DNA of 33,671 nucleotides from Discostella pseudostelligera (Eukaryota; Bacillariophyta; Thalassiosirophyceae; Thalassiosirales; Thalassiosiraceae), in contig JALLBK010000198.1 of assembly GCA_036940085.1 (NCBI GenBank), positions 1 to 33,671 of the forward strand, written 5' to 3'. Both the position numbers and the translations under genes were made by a program. Every line of letters begins with the position of its first letter. Within the stretch, counting starts at the first letter, position 1. Of this stretch, positions 1 to 9,090 are shown piece by piece. A model generated the notes under the pieces. That model worked only from the letters and a program-made list of their open reading frames with translations, was not told the origin of the DNA and ran no database searches.

Positions 1-49
1 GACAAATAATCACAATCAAATATCATTTCAACCTCTAGGCACATTCAAC

Positions 50-1315
50 ATGTCAAATCTCACCACAACCGGCGGTGGTACTGTTACTGATTCCGGCACC
101 TCGTCGTGGCCATCGATGCAACGCCCCCCTACCGACTCAATACAGCTGTCCGTGACAAGTATTGAGAGTGTGCCAGCCATCATGAATTATGTATCACCAG
201 AAACAATGGAGATATCTACGCGACGAGATGTGGGTGGGAGTGACGATGCATTGGTGGGTGCAATTTGGAACCCGACGCTGGTGAGGGTTGCCAACGCACG
301 CCGTGTTCAGAATGGTGAGAGACGAATGAATTTACATGACAATGGATTCGAACTGTGGTCAGATGATCTTCAAGGGGAGAATATCAACCTTATACAGGAT
401 ATTGATTTTTGTAACCAAGATCAAGTCATAGAAGAGTATTATCCAGTGTGTGAACGCATCGTCGCAGAGGCATTGTCATCTCAAATGTCATCCAAGATAA
501 CATATGCCTCCTCTTCTCCCATTGCGGTAGTCTGTGCCTTTGATCACAATGTACGGAGTAGTAATCGAGCTTTGGTCGGGGAAATAACACAATCCAAATG
601 CAAATCAATGGAGAATGATGGGAAAGGCGATGCGAGGGAGGGGGCGGCTGCGTCGGCCATAATGCCCCAGGTGCAAAATCCTGCAGGGATTGTCCACGCC
701 GATTACAACAAAATATCTGCACCACGACATCTTCGTGATTTATCCATGCCTCCGAAATTAAATGACGTTCTACGCCTAAAACTACATGCTGAAAGTCGCA
801 ATTCATTGCTGGATCCTACCATGGTAAGCTAGGCATTGGAGGGGAAACGTCGGTATGCATTTATCAATGTTTGGCGAAGCATAGATACAGAGAATCCGGT
901 AAAGAACCCACCACTTGCTTGCGTGGATGCAGCATCGACGGCTGTAGATAATTTGCGCACATTTAAGATTCATCACACTGATCGAATTGGTGAGAATTAC
1001 TTTGTTTGCCCACCCACATCCTCCTCCACCAATACCTCGAATCGTCGGCAACATGCATGGTACTACTATCCTGACTTGACAATACGCGAAAGGGTGCTTT
1101 TGAAGCAGTGGGATTCCATGGGAGGATTTGCATGTGATGGACAGAGGGATGGATCATCAAAGACGAATGGAGGAAAATTGGATGGGGATGGACTATCGAC
1201 ATTTACAATTCATTCTGCGTTCATTGACCTATCTTTTCCTACAGAAAGTCCTCCACGAAAAAGCATTGAGGTGCGATGTGTTGCAATATGGGAAAGAGAA
1301 CCGGCAGCAACGTAG
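50..1315 (+). CDS. CmcJ/AsaB-family putative oxygenase/desaturase-like protein, interrupted by an in-frame TAG
   Basis: One reading frame runs from ATG at 50 to the TAG at 1313-1315 with a single internal stop, TAG at 830-832. Residues 1-260 before the stop carry family landmarks: the ANARR and NGFEL stretches (81-101), an EEYYP block (about 128-132), FDHNVR (164-169) and the putative metal-binding VHADY (215-219), then SAPRHLRDL. After the stop the same frame continues with RRYAFINVWRSI, PLACVDAAS, WYYYPDLT, LLKQWDS, TIHSAF and SIEVRCVAIW, all hallmarks of the CmcJ/AsaB/GA4-desaturase-like family. That family is tied to fungal and bacterial secondary metabolism; many members have no known substrate. 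Together the halves make one full-length domain of about 420 codons with roughly 45 residues of N-terminal extension. The TAG may be a nonsense mutation (pseudogene or allele), a readthrough stop, or part of a very short intron, since GTAAGC begins at 824. The family call is fairly safe; the functional state is open. Confidence 0.72.
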
Positions 1316-2302
1316 TAACTCCACACTACCAAACAAAAGCCAAAAGCTGTACACCTTCTTCTCCTTCCAAATCATGGTTCCATCGCTGTCAACCAAACAG
1401 AATTTCACGCTAGCTTGTTGACCACGATACAGATAATCTTAACTCACTTTTATTGTGTTCCACGTTATCTATCGCCCATCTCTGGAGCAATCTGGAGGCA
1501 ATCAATCAATCTTTCGGCCACCAGATGATGGAGGCAATCAATAAATCTTCAGGCAATCAGAAGATGCTCGGCCAACACTACGGTACCTAGTGAAGATCTC
1601 TTGGCGAGTATTTCTACGACGTCAAAGTATGTAGTCGCTCATTGCCTTGAGTGTCGAGCGATTTTTGGCGGAACACAAAGTAACTCAAAGAAAGAGAATG
1701 GCCATTATGTATTAATTCCTTTGTATGTATTAACTAATCTGAACAAATTCCTCATGTAAACGCATATGAACGGAAATTTGAATGGGGTCAAAATTCAAAG
1801 TCACCCATTCTAAAGTCGCCCGTTCTCTTCAGCGGAAACAAAGAGTTGCTTCGCGTTGGGAATCGAGAGGCACGCAAGAAAACACATGACCATCAACACA
1901 CAAATCAAATCAACAACAAACTCCTGACGGATCAGGAACAGGATCAGCCAATCAATCGAGGACGATTGCGGCTTGGAGGGAGAGATCACACCCGCGTCGC
2001 TATCGTAATCTGATCATTCGATCTACCAATCAGTGAAGGTGAGGATATTGTGATGTCGTCGGTCGTTGGCGTCAATTTTAGATGGGTGATAGAGTATGTG
2101 GCTGCGTACATCATTTGGAGCCGCTCGAAGTCGCCGGCGACGTCGTTTGTTATCGGTGCTGCACATTGATAGATAACCACCGGCACCACACATACATCTT
2201 CATGCTTGTCGATAAGCTCAATTTGTCGACTCTCTATTCTAACTTCACCTTCACCAAAAACGTTTATTAGGTAGGCTTATCATCGCACATCGCACAGCAA
2301 AG
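1316..2302. other. Intergenic region, no gene recognised
   Basis: About 1 kb between the CmcJ-like gene and the membrane protein at 2303, both on the plus strand. Open frames here are short, lack family motifs and look like chance. The stretch contains a 36-bp tandem duplication (1494-1565), a TTTTTGGCGGAAC sequence at 1662-1674 related to the E2F-like elements seen elsewhere, and AT-rich sequence with a repeated TATGTATTAA at about 1706-1735. A leader exon with a signal peptide for the gene at 2303 could lie here, but I could not identify one. Confidence 0.5.
1494..1565. repeat. Two-copy 36-bp tandem repeat
   Basis: Unit 1 (1494-1529) and unit 2 (1530-1565) both start GGAGGCAATCAAT and match at 30 of 36 positions by eye. 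No open frame spans it. It looks like a local non-coding duplication. Confidence 0.8.
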
Positions 2303-3838
2303 ATGGCGGATTTTGAATTGCCAACCCCAGACATAACCTGGGACCTCAACCGTCTGGAATCCGTCATACCCACCGAAATATCCAGCCAGCCACCATCGCC
2401 AGCCGCAACTTTGGCTCCTGCCACTCCTATCCCTGTTACTTCCTCGACAGCCAAGCCCACAACTGTCACAGCAGCACCTGTCCCCCCAGTGGAGAATTTT
2501 GTCCCGACGTCTCCTCTAGCAAACACCTCAAATGAATCACCTTCTGGAAGAACTTTCTACTCATGTTCACCGCTCTGGTATGACACTGCCGTCAATAAGA
2601 ATGGAAGAGCTACACCTGGAAACTCTCCACAAAGTGATTTATCGACTGTCAGAGTTGCGTTCTACTTTCAAGTCCAGATCTTGGGAGACGATGACATTGC
2701 AATGCTACTACCAACTATCGAAAGTCGTTTTGAGAATTCGCTCGCAGAGTATCTAACGGCAAACTCTGTTTATGACGAAAGTCGATGCGAAGGATATTTT
2801 GTCCAAGACTTAAGACGACGAAGTCTGAACAATTCGACCAAAATCGTACGCATATCTAGTGCCATGGATTTGTCAGTGGACGAAACCCAGTCATGTATTC
2901 CCAAAAAGGAGCAGTGTTACATCGTTCATGGTGAATTGGACGCCACCTACGTCGGATCAAACGAAGCAGGCGTCAAGTCATCGCTATCTTGGGTGGTCAA
3001 GGAAGAATTGGATGGTGACTCAAACTATGAAATCAAGTATCTAGGATCACAATATCAATCAGATGTTAATGGAACGAGCAGGCCACCTGCAATAGACGGA
3101 GTTGTTGCTAACCAGCAAGAGACTACACAGGAGAGTACCAATGGAGGACTAGTTCTCTCACCCATAGGCATTGGAATCCTTGCAGTCCTTGGTTCGACAT
3201 TCTTCATTGCTTGTTACGTACTGTTCATCAAGAGCGATGGGGCAGAAAAGGTGAAGAAAGCAATGAAGCAACGAAAAGAAAAGAGAATGACGAAAATGGC
3301 AAAGATGAACGCGCTGTGTGAAGAAGATGACGAGAAGCGGACTGATGACCAGGATTATTGCTATGATTTACAGAGCATTGCTATTGATTGTGACTTTGGA
3401 ATGGACTGCGAAGACGGAATGGAAGTCCATACCATGCGTTCTGCTGCTCGGGATGTTCTACATGAAGCGGAGAGCACTCATGAATCGGAAAAGACCAAGA
3501 AAATATCAAACAGAACGGAGGATCCAGTCATCTTCACTTTTGCATATGAGGATGATGAATCGACAGCCTGTCGCCAGGGTAAGAATAGCTCAAGTATTCC
3601 TCCGGCATCAGTGAATGGTAGCATACCATTGGTCGACCGATTTCCATCTGCACGTGCTGGCAAATCCAAGTCGAAGGCTCGCTCTCCAAAATCAGACGAG
3701 AGTTGTGTTATTCACAAGTTACCACCGATTTCTGAATCGCTGTCGCCACCGTCAAATGATACGCCGCATATTACCCATCGTTCCACAACTCGACCTGATG
3801 CGCCTGGGCGCGATGAGACTGAGGGTTGGGAGGTATAA
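2303..3838 (+). CDS. Single-pass transmembrane protein of unknown function
   Basis: 511 residues in one exon, starting at ATG 2303 (AAAGATGG context). Residues 25-80 are a Pro/Thr/Ser/Ala-rich, mucin-like stretch. Residues 114-250 form a folded-looking domain beginning VRVAFYFQVQI with several Cys (162, 198, 205) and ending near KYLGSQY. Residues about 287-308 (IGIGILAVLGSTFFIACYVL) are a strong membrane helix, followed by a Lys/Arg-rich stop-transfer segment and a hydrophilic 200-residue tail rich in acidic and Ser/Pro residues. This suggests an outside N-terminal domain and a cytoplasmic tail. No classical signal peptide is visible at the chosen Met, so either the helix is a signal-anchor or an upstream leader exon was missed. 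I do not recognise the family. A similar beta-rich ectodomain plus one helix plus disordered tail is, from memory, common among uncharacterised diatom surface proteins. Confidence 0.75.
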   Translation: MADFELPTPDITWDLNRLESVIPTEISSQPPSPAATLAPATPIPVTSSTAKPTTVTAAPVPPVENFVPTSPLANTSNESPSGRTFYSCSPLWYDTAVNKNGRATPGNSPQSDLSTVRVAFYFQVQILGDDDIAMLLPTIESRFENSLAEYLTANSVYDESRCEGYFVQDLRRRSLNNSTKIVRISSAMDLSVDETQSCIPKKEQCYIVHGELDATYVGSNEAGVKSSLSWVVKEELDGDSNYEIKYLGSQYQSDVNGTSRPPAIDGVVANQQETTQESTNGGLVLSPIGIGILAVLGSTFFIACYVLFIKSDGAEKVKKAMKQRKEKRMTKMAKMNALCEEDDEKRTDDQDYCYDLQSIAIDCDFGMDCEDGMEVHTMRSAARDVLHEAESTHESEKTKKISNRTEDPVIFTFAYEDDESTACRQGKNSSSIPPASVNGSIPLVDRFPSARAGKSKSKARSPKSDESCVIHKLPPISESLSPPSNDTPHITHRSTTRPDAPGRDETEGWEV

Positions 3839-4026
3839 GCTTCATTCCATACTTTTTTATAGAGTGAGAGTCGTATTCATTCAGTCAGGATAACACGGTT
3901 TGTAAAGATCATGTTGTAATCAAATCAATCTTCATTATGTAATAATGACGAATAGTTAGTCGGAAGGAACGTCTAAGTATCTTCATGGGAAATGATACGT
4001 GAAAAGGCATGAATAACTACACGACT

Positions 4027-5320
4027 TCAAGCGCCCTCTGCAGAGCTAATCACCAATGTTCCCTCGTAAAAAACAGGCACGGGTGACTTCGACCACAATG
4101 GTGTCGGTGGCTGCTGCTTCTTCTCTTCGCCATCACCACCACCAGATCCATGTGCCTCCTTGAACGCCATGCCCGACTTCCAACCGTTAAACGCAGCTCG
4201 GTCTCTCCAAATAGTGCAGCTCATGTACGTTGGCTCCTCCTCTCCCATTGGTGCAATACCATGTCCTTTCGCCTTAACATCTCGCCTCAATAGACTGAAA
4301 CTAACAAATCCATCGCACTCTTTCAACTGCGAGGTACGATTTTTCCACCGTTGCTCAAATTCAAATGCATTGTTTGGCGGGACAAAGAATTGATTACATG
4401 CCACGAAGCATTCCGCGGGTAAGATGTCCACTCCATTCGCCTCCACTTTCCTCCATCCATCGACAGTCTCCGGAATGCTCTCGGGCACAATACTCTGCTG
4501 CAACAATCCATCATAGAATGCTGGTTTGGGTGCTCCTTTCAACACCATGGCAGAGCTGACCATGGTGGTGACAAAGGCAAAGAGGGATGTGCCGCCATGC
4601 GCTTCCTTAAATGCGTCGCCAGTCCTCCAAGCGTTGAAGTGTTTCTTTTCTGCCCAGATGGTGAATGAAACGTAGTTGCCAAAGGGATCAATATTGGCTA
4701 GTGGATCAATGCCTTTGAGTTCGTAGGTGAGGTGATTCAGCGGTATGATTAATAAAGGAGTTCACGGTGTATCAGCAATCGAGATAAGAGTGTAGAACTA
4801 AAAGCAAGTCTGTGGAAGCTGACTCACCAGAGTTCACGTCGTCATCCACCGCAACCCTCCTCATCAAATGGAAGTACTTAAATCCCTCGAGGCTTGCAAG
4901 ACGAGATGATCGATCAGCCCATCGTTTTTCGAACTTTGCGCTGCTGCCTGGACGGACGGTGAAACCTAAACAAGATCGGGTGAAGACGTTGTTTGAGTTT
5001 GAGAGATGGGGTGGAGGTAGCGAGTGAGAACGTGCTGATAAGATGCCACCTGCAAATATTACACGAAAAGAATGCTAGGTATCCAGAGATGTTTATAACT
5101 TACGATTGGTGGCAACATATCGATCTCGCTTGAGCAATTCCTTGTCGTTGTTCGTGGCCGAGACAGATGTTGCGGCATCGTTGGGCGCTGCGGTCGTAGA
5201 GTAGAGCTGAGTCGACGATCTTGGCTTGGCGACGGTGAAGGATTGAACAACTTTGCCGTAACCTGCGAACAGCAGCAGTAGCAGGCAGTGGGCTAGACAG
5301 GGGATAGCGGGGCGCTTCAT
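4027..5320 (-). CDS. Plastid-targeted protein with two ABM-type (dimeric alpha-beta barrel) domains
   Basis: Three exons: 5320-5104, 4965-4828 and 4712-4027; introns 4966-5103 and 4713-4827 are GT-AG, both phase 1. The product is 346 residues. Residues 1-26 are a signal peptide (LLLLLFAG core) ending VQS|F, which fits the diatom plastid cleavage motif, followed by a Ser/Thr-rich transit-like stretch. Domain 1 (about 69-165) reads ATNRFTVRPGS, FEKRWADRSS, GFKYFHLMRR, YVSFTIWAEKKHFNAW, FKEAHGG. Domain 2 (about 217-310) repeats it: ACNQFFVPPNN, FEQRWKNRTS, GFVSFSLLRRD, YMSCTIWRDRAAFNGW, FKEAHG. Each is followed by a matching tail (KPAFYDG and VPVFYEG), so the gene arose by internal duplication. 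The ABM fold includes heme-degrading monooxygenases (IsdG-like) and quinol monooxygenases; the substrate cannot be told from sequence. The first intron's acceptor was set by alignment of the two domains. Confidence 0.8.
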
Positions 5321-5826
5321 GGTTGATGAATTAGGTTGATATTTTTGAGATTGACCACCTAGCTCTAGGTCGACGGAATTCTCATGGTCAATGTTGCAGT
5401 CTTCTTCAGCGGCGCCAGCTCACAACTTGGATCTTTGGGCGATCATCTTTGTCGCCAAGATCGAGCGGATCAAGCCGCACTAACCAGCGCGCCAAAATCA
5501 ATCCGGCGTCTACATAGGAAACAATATGTTGTTGCTGAACAGAATCCCACGTGGTTACATACCGCGCTAATTATAAAAATTAATTTATATTTTGAGAGAT
5601 CTGACTTCTTCAACCAGACCAAATCGGCCTGTCTGTTGTTCACCCCTCATGTCCTCCTCAACCACACAAAATTCCAGCAACAACAACCGAACCAAACCAA
5701 ACCTGCCACCAACATAAACACCACTTGCCACTTATTCATCCAGCAGCTCATAATCATATCATAATCATCACCCATCATCTTCGTTTCTCCGCTTCATCGG
5801 TCATCAATCGATCGCAAATCTGAACC
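5321..5826. promoter_or_regulatory. Shared upstream region of the divergent ABM-protein and SPB1 genes
   Basis: About 500 bp between two divergent start codons. An open frame at 5384-5764 exists, but its second half is AAC/CAA-rich sequence typical of a 5' UTR (about 5655-5750) and no protein motif is visible. No individual factor site can be assigned with confidence. Confidence 0.4.
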
Positions 5827-8800
5827 ATGGTGGAGCATTCAAAGCGAAAGAAGTTCCATGACAAGGACAAATACTATCGCTGTGAGTTCTAATAATTTCT
5901 ATTCGACGTCACATGTTCGTTTTGCTCTATGAAATAATTCCTCATATTTGGATTTACTTTGCTTCAATGCACACAGTGGCCAAAGAACAGGGCTTTCGCT
6001 CCCGTGCTGCATTCAAACTAACACAAATCAATCGCAAATTCTCCATCCTACAAAATGCCAAGACGGTACTTGATTTATGTGCCGCTCCCGGTGGATGGAC
6101 GCAGGTATGTTCACGCTCTCTACCCAACAATCTATCCACAACCATTGTAGCCGTGGATATTCTGCCAATACGTCCCATGAAGAATGTGATTACTCTTGTG
6201 GGGGATATTACCACTGAGAAATGTAAAGCTGCCATCCGATCCGAGATGCAAGGCGCGGGTGCCGATGTGGTATTATGTGACGGTGCACCCAATGTCGGTG
6301 CCAGTTATGATCGAGATGCATATGAGCAGAACGAAATTGCATTGCATGCACTCAAATGTGCCACGGAACATTTGAAGAAAGATGGGACATTTGTTACCAA
6401 ATTGTACCGTAGTCAAGATTACAGTGCCTACCTATGGGTGGTGAAGCAATTCTTTCGTAGTGTCCAGGCGGTAAAGCCCAGTGCAAGTCGGAGTCAATCT
6501 GCTGAAATCTTCTTGGTGTGTCAGGGGTACATTTCTCCTGATAAAATTGATCCCCGAATGTTCGATCCCAAGTGTGTCTTTGAACAGGTTGATGGTCAGG
6601 CTACTGGGGGTGGAGATAAGAATCAAACGGGTGAAAAGGCGGCAAAGGTGAATATATTTCACAAAGAGTTTGGGAAGCGTGTTCGATCGAGAAATGGATA
6701 TGATATGACATCCTTGGATGCCTCCATGAGGAATATTGGGAGTGTATCCAACTTCTTGGAGGGTGGTAGTACCAACGATCCGATTCAAATGTTGAGTGAT
6801 TGCACGGGGCTTGCATTTTATTGTCACCTTTGTAAGGACGCCCCTACGACGAAGAAGAGTGGTGGCAAGGAGGAGGATGAGAAACCGGAATGCAATTGTA
6901 AGCACTACCTGAACCATCGGCTCACCACATCGGAGGTGAAAACTTGTCTTTCCGATCTGAAGGTATTGAACAAGGCAGACTTTAAAGGACTTATGATGTG
7001 GCGGGATAAGATGAGAGCAGAACGCAAGAAGGCGTTGGAGGCGGCTGCCCCCGATGATGATGACGGCGATTCCATTGCGTCTCATGACGGTGCAGATAAA
7101 GCGGAGTCAGACTCGGATGCAGAAGAAGAGCAAATTCAATCCGAAATTGAAGCACTTCGACTAAAGAAGATGCGTGAGAAGAAGCGTGAGAAGAAGAAGG
7201 AACGAGACCTGGCCGCGAAGCGACGTAAACGTGCTGCGTTTGGGATGGATTTGAATGCTATCGATGTACCCGACAACGATAAGATTTTTTCGTTGGCTAC
7301 CATCACTAATGCGGGAGATTTGGAGGCGGCACGAGAGGTTGATTTGGAAAAAGTCACGGATAGTGAAATTATGGGAAATGATGATTCCGACGAAGAGGAT
7401 GGACTCAAGGTCCAGGACTATGGGTCTGGCGATGACGACAACGAAGATGAGCACATGTTCTCCCTCGAGTCTGAACTAGACTCAGCATACAATCGTTACC
7501 TATCCAACACAAAAGATGGCATGGCTAAGAGTGGCACTAAGATGGCCAAGCGAACCAAAAAGCTTCAGAAGCAGAAAGCTCTGGAGGAAGCGAGAGAGGA
7601 TGCTGAAATGGTGGCAGCCGATACTGAAGGCATTACGAGGGATGCTAAGACGTATGCAGAGATGCTGAAGGGTGATGATGCGTCGGATGATGATAGCGAT
7701 GATTATGATAGTGACGAGGATGGGAACATTGTGAGGGATGGAAGTGACAAGCCAATCGTCACAAACCAGAAGGTCAAGAAGGCTACAAGTTCCAATTCAA
7801 CATCTGTACCTGATGAACCATCCAACCCTCTCATCTTCAAACTCGCCGACGACCCTGCATCGGTCAAGACAAGCCGTTGGTTTAGCCAACCACTCTTCGA
7901 AAGTATTGAAAATACTGCTAGATCCGCTTCTTTCACAGCTGCTGGGCAGGTAGATGTTGACGATGAAGATGAAGAAGATGCGATCGAAGAGATTGACTCA
8001 GACGATGAGGACCAAAGGAGGCAAAGCAAGAAGCGTAAAAGGCAACGTCAAGCAGGAAATGACAGCGATGAAGATGCGTCGATCAATGCTGATGAGATCA
8101 TTGCGTCCATGCCCAAGACTGACAAGCAGAAACGCCATGAGAAGCGTCTGAAATCCATGGAACGCTTGGAACGTAGAAATGCCAGGAGAGAACGTGAGGC
8201 TGGCATGGACGGTGGGTTCAAAGTAGCACCAGTGGCCGAGGAAGACGACGATGAAATGGACTTGGATAGTAAATCAAAGAAGAAGTTGACCGAGGCACAG
8301 AAAAAGAGTCATTTGGAGGCACGTGCTTTGATCAAGGCAGGCATGGGAGGCAATGTGCAAGGAAACGACGGAAAGGAGACTGGATTTGAAGTCGTCCCTT
8401 CTACTCAGGGACCATTGCCTGTTTTTGATACTCGAAAGTATGATAGTGAAAATGAAGATTATGATAGCGACGACTATGCGAAGACCTTGGCGTTAGGAAC
8501 GATGATCCTACGAAAGAGCAAAGAAAAGGCACTGGTGGATGCCTCCTACAATCGTTATGCATGGAACGACCCGCAGGACTTGCCAGACTGGTTCGTCGAT
8601 GATGAAAATCGTCACTACAGGCCACAGCTACCGATCCCACCAGAGCTGTTGGAGAAGATAAACGCAAAGGTCTTGCATTTGGCTACCAAACCCATCGCAA
8701 AGGTGGCCGAGGCCCGTTCCCGAAAAAACAAAATGGCCAAGGCCAAACTTGCAGCTGCTAAAAAGAAAGCCGAGGCTGTCGCCAACTCTTCTGAAATGAG

Positions 8801-9038
8801 TGAGGCCACGAAACTCAAGGCGATTAGTAAGGCGATGCGCGGAAAGGAAGCGTCGCGTCCTGGCAAGACCTACGTGGTAAGCAAAAAGAGTGGGGGAAGC
8901 AAGGGTGGAAAGGGAGTTAAGTTGGTGGATAGGAGAGAGAAATCTGACAAGCGAGCGATGGAACGTGCAACAAAGAAGAAAAAGAACGGCAAGAAGGGCG
9001 GCTTGACCGGTAGTAAAAAGAGAAGGCATCACAAGTAA
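5827..9038 (+). CDS. SPB1: AdoMet-dependent rRNA 2'-O-methyltransferase SPB1/FTSJ3
   Basis: Two exons, 5827-5881 and 5977-9038, with a 95-nt phase-1 intron (5882-5976). Joining them restores DKYYR-LAKEQGFRSRAAFKL, the conserved N-terminus of Spb1. The product is 1038 residues. An FtsJ methyltransferase domain spans about 19-205 with the AdoMet loop LDLCAAPGGW (50-59) and the K-D-K-E tetrad: K32 (AFKL), D120 (LCDGAPNVG), K160 (VTKLY) and E195 (SAEIF). The DUF3381-like middle and long acidic/basic low-complexity blocks follow. The C-terminal Spb1_C region is recognisable from ALVDASYNRYAWND and LPDWFVDDE. The tail is very Lys-rich and ends KKRRHHK, fitting nucleolar localisation. In yeast the enzyme methylates the A-loop of 25S rRNA and is needed for 60S maturation. 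Length is above the yeast protein because of extra disordered segments. Confidence 0.95.
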
Positions 9039-9090
9039 TGAATATGAATTCAGTAGTTATACTTCAAATAAAACTCGAATTCAGCAGTCA

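Noticed and set aside
830..832. TAG as a recoded amino acid (altered genetic code)
   Set aside because: Other genes in the window end in TAG as a normal stop (cytochrome c1 at 18558-18556, GH94-like at 25363-25361), so genome-wide TAG reassignment is excluded.
1494..1565. Start of a CRISPR or satellite array
   Set aside because: Only two adjacent diverged copies exist, without spacers or further units.
5384..5764. 126-codon open frame on the plus strand
   Set aside because: It lies between two divergent starts, overlaps AAC/CAA-rich leader-like sequence and has no recognisable motif; most likely promoter and 5' UTR.
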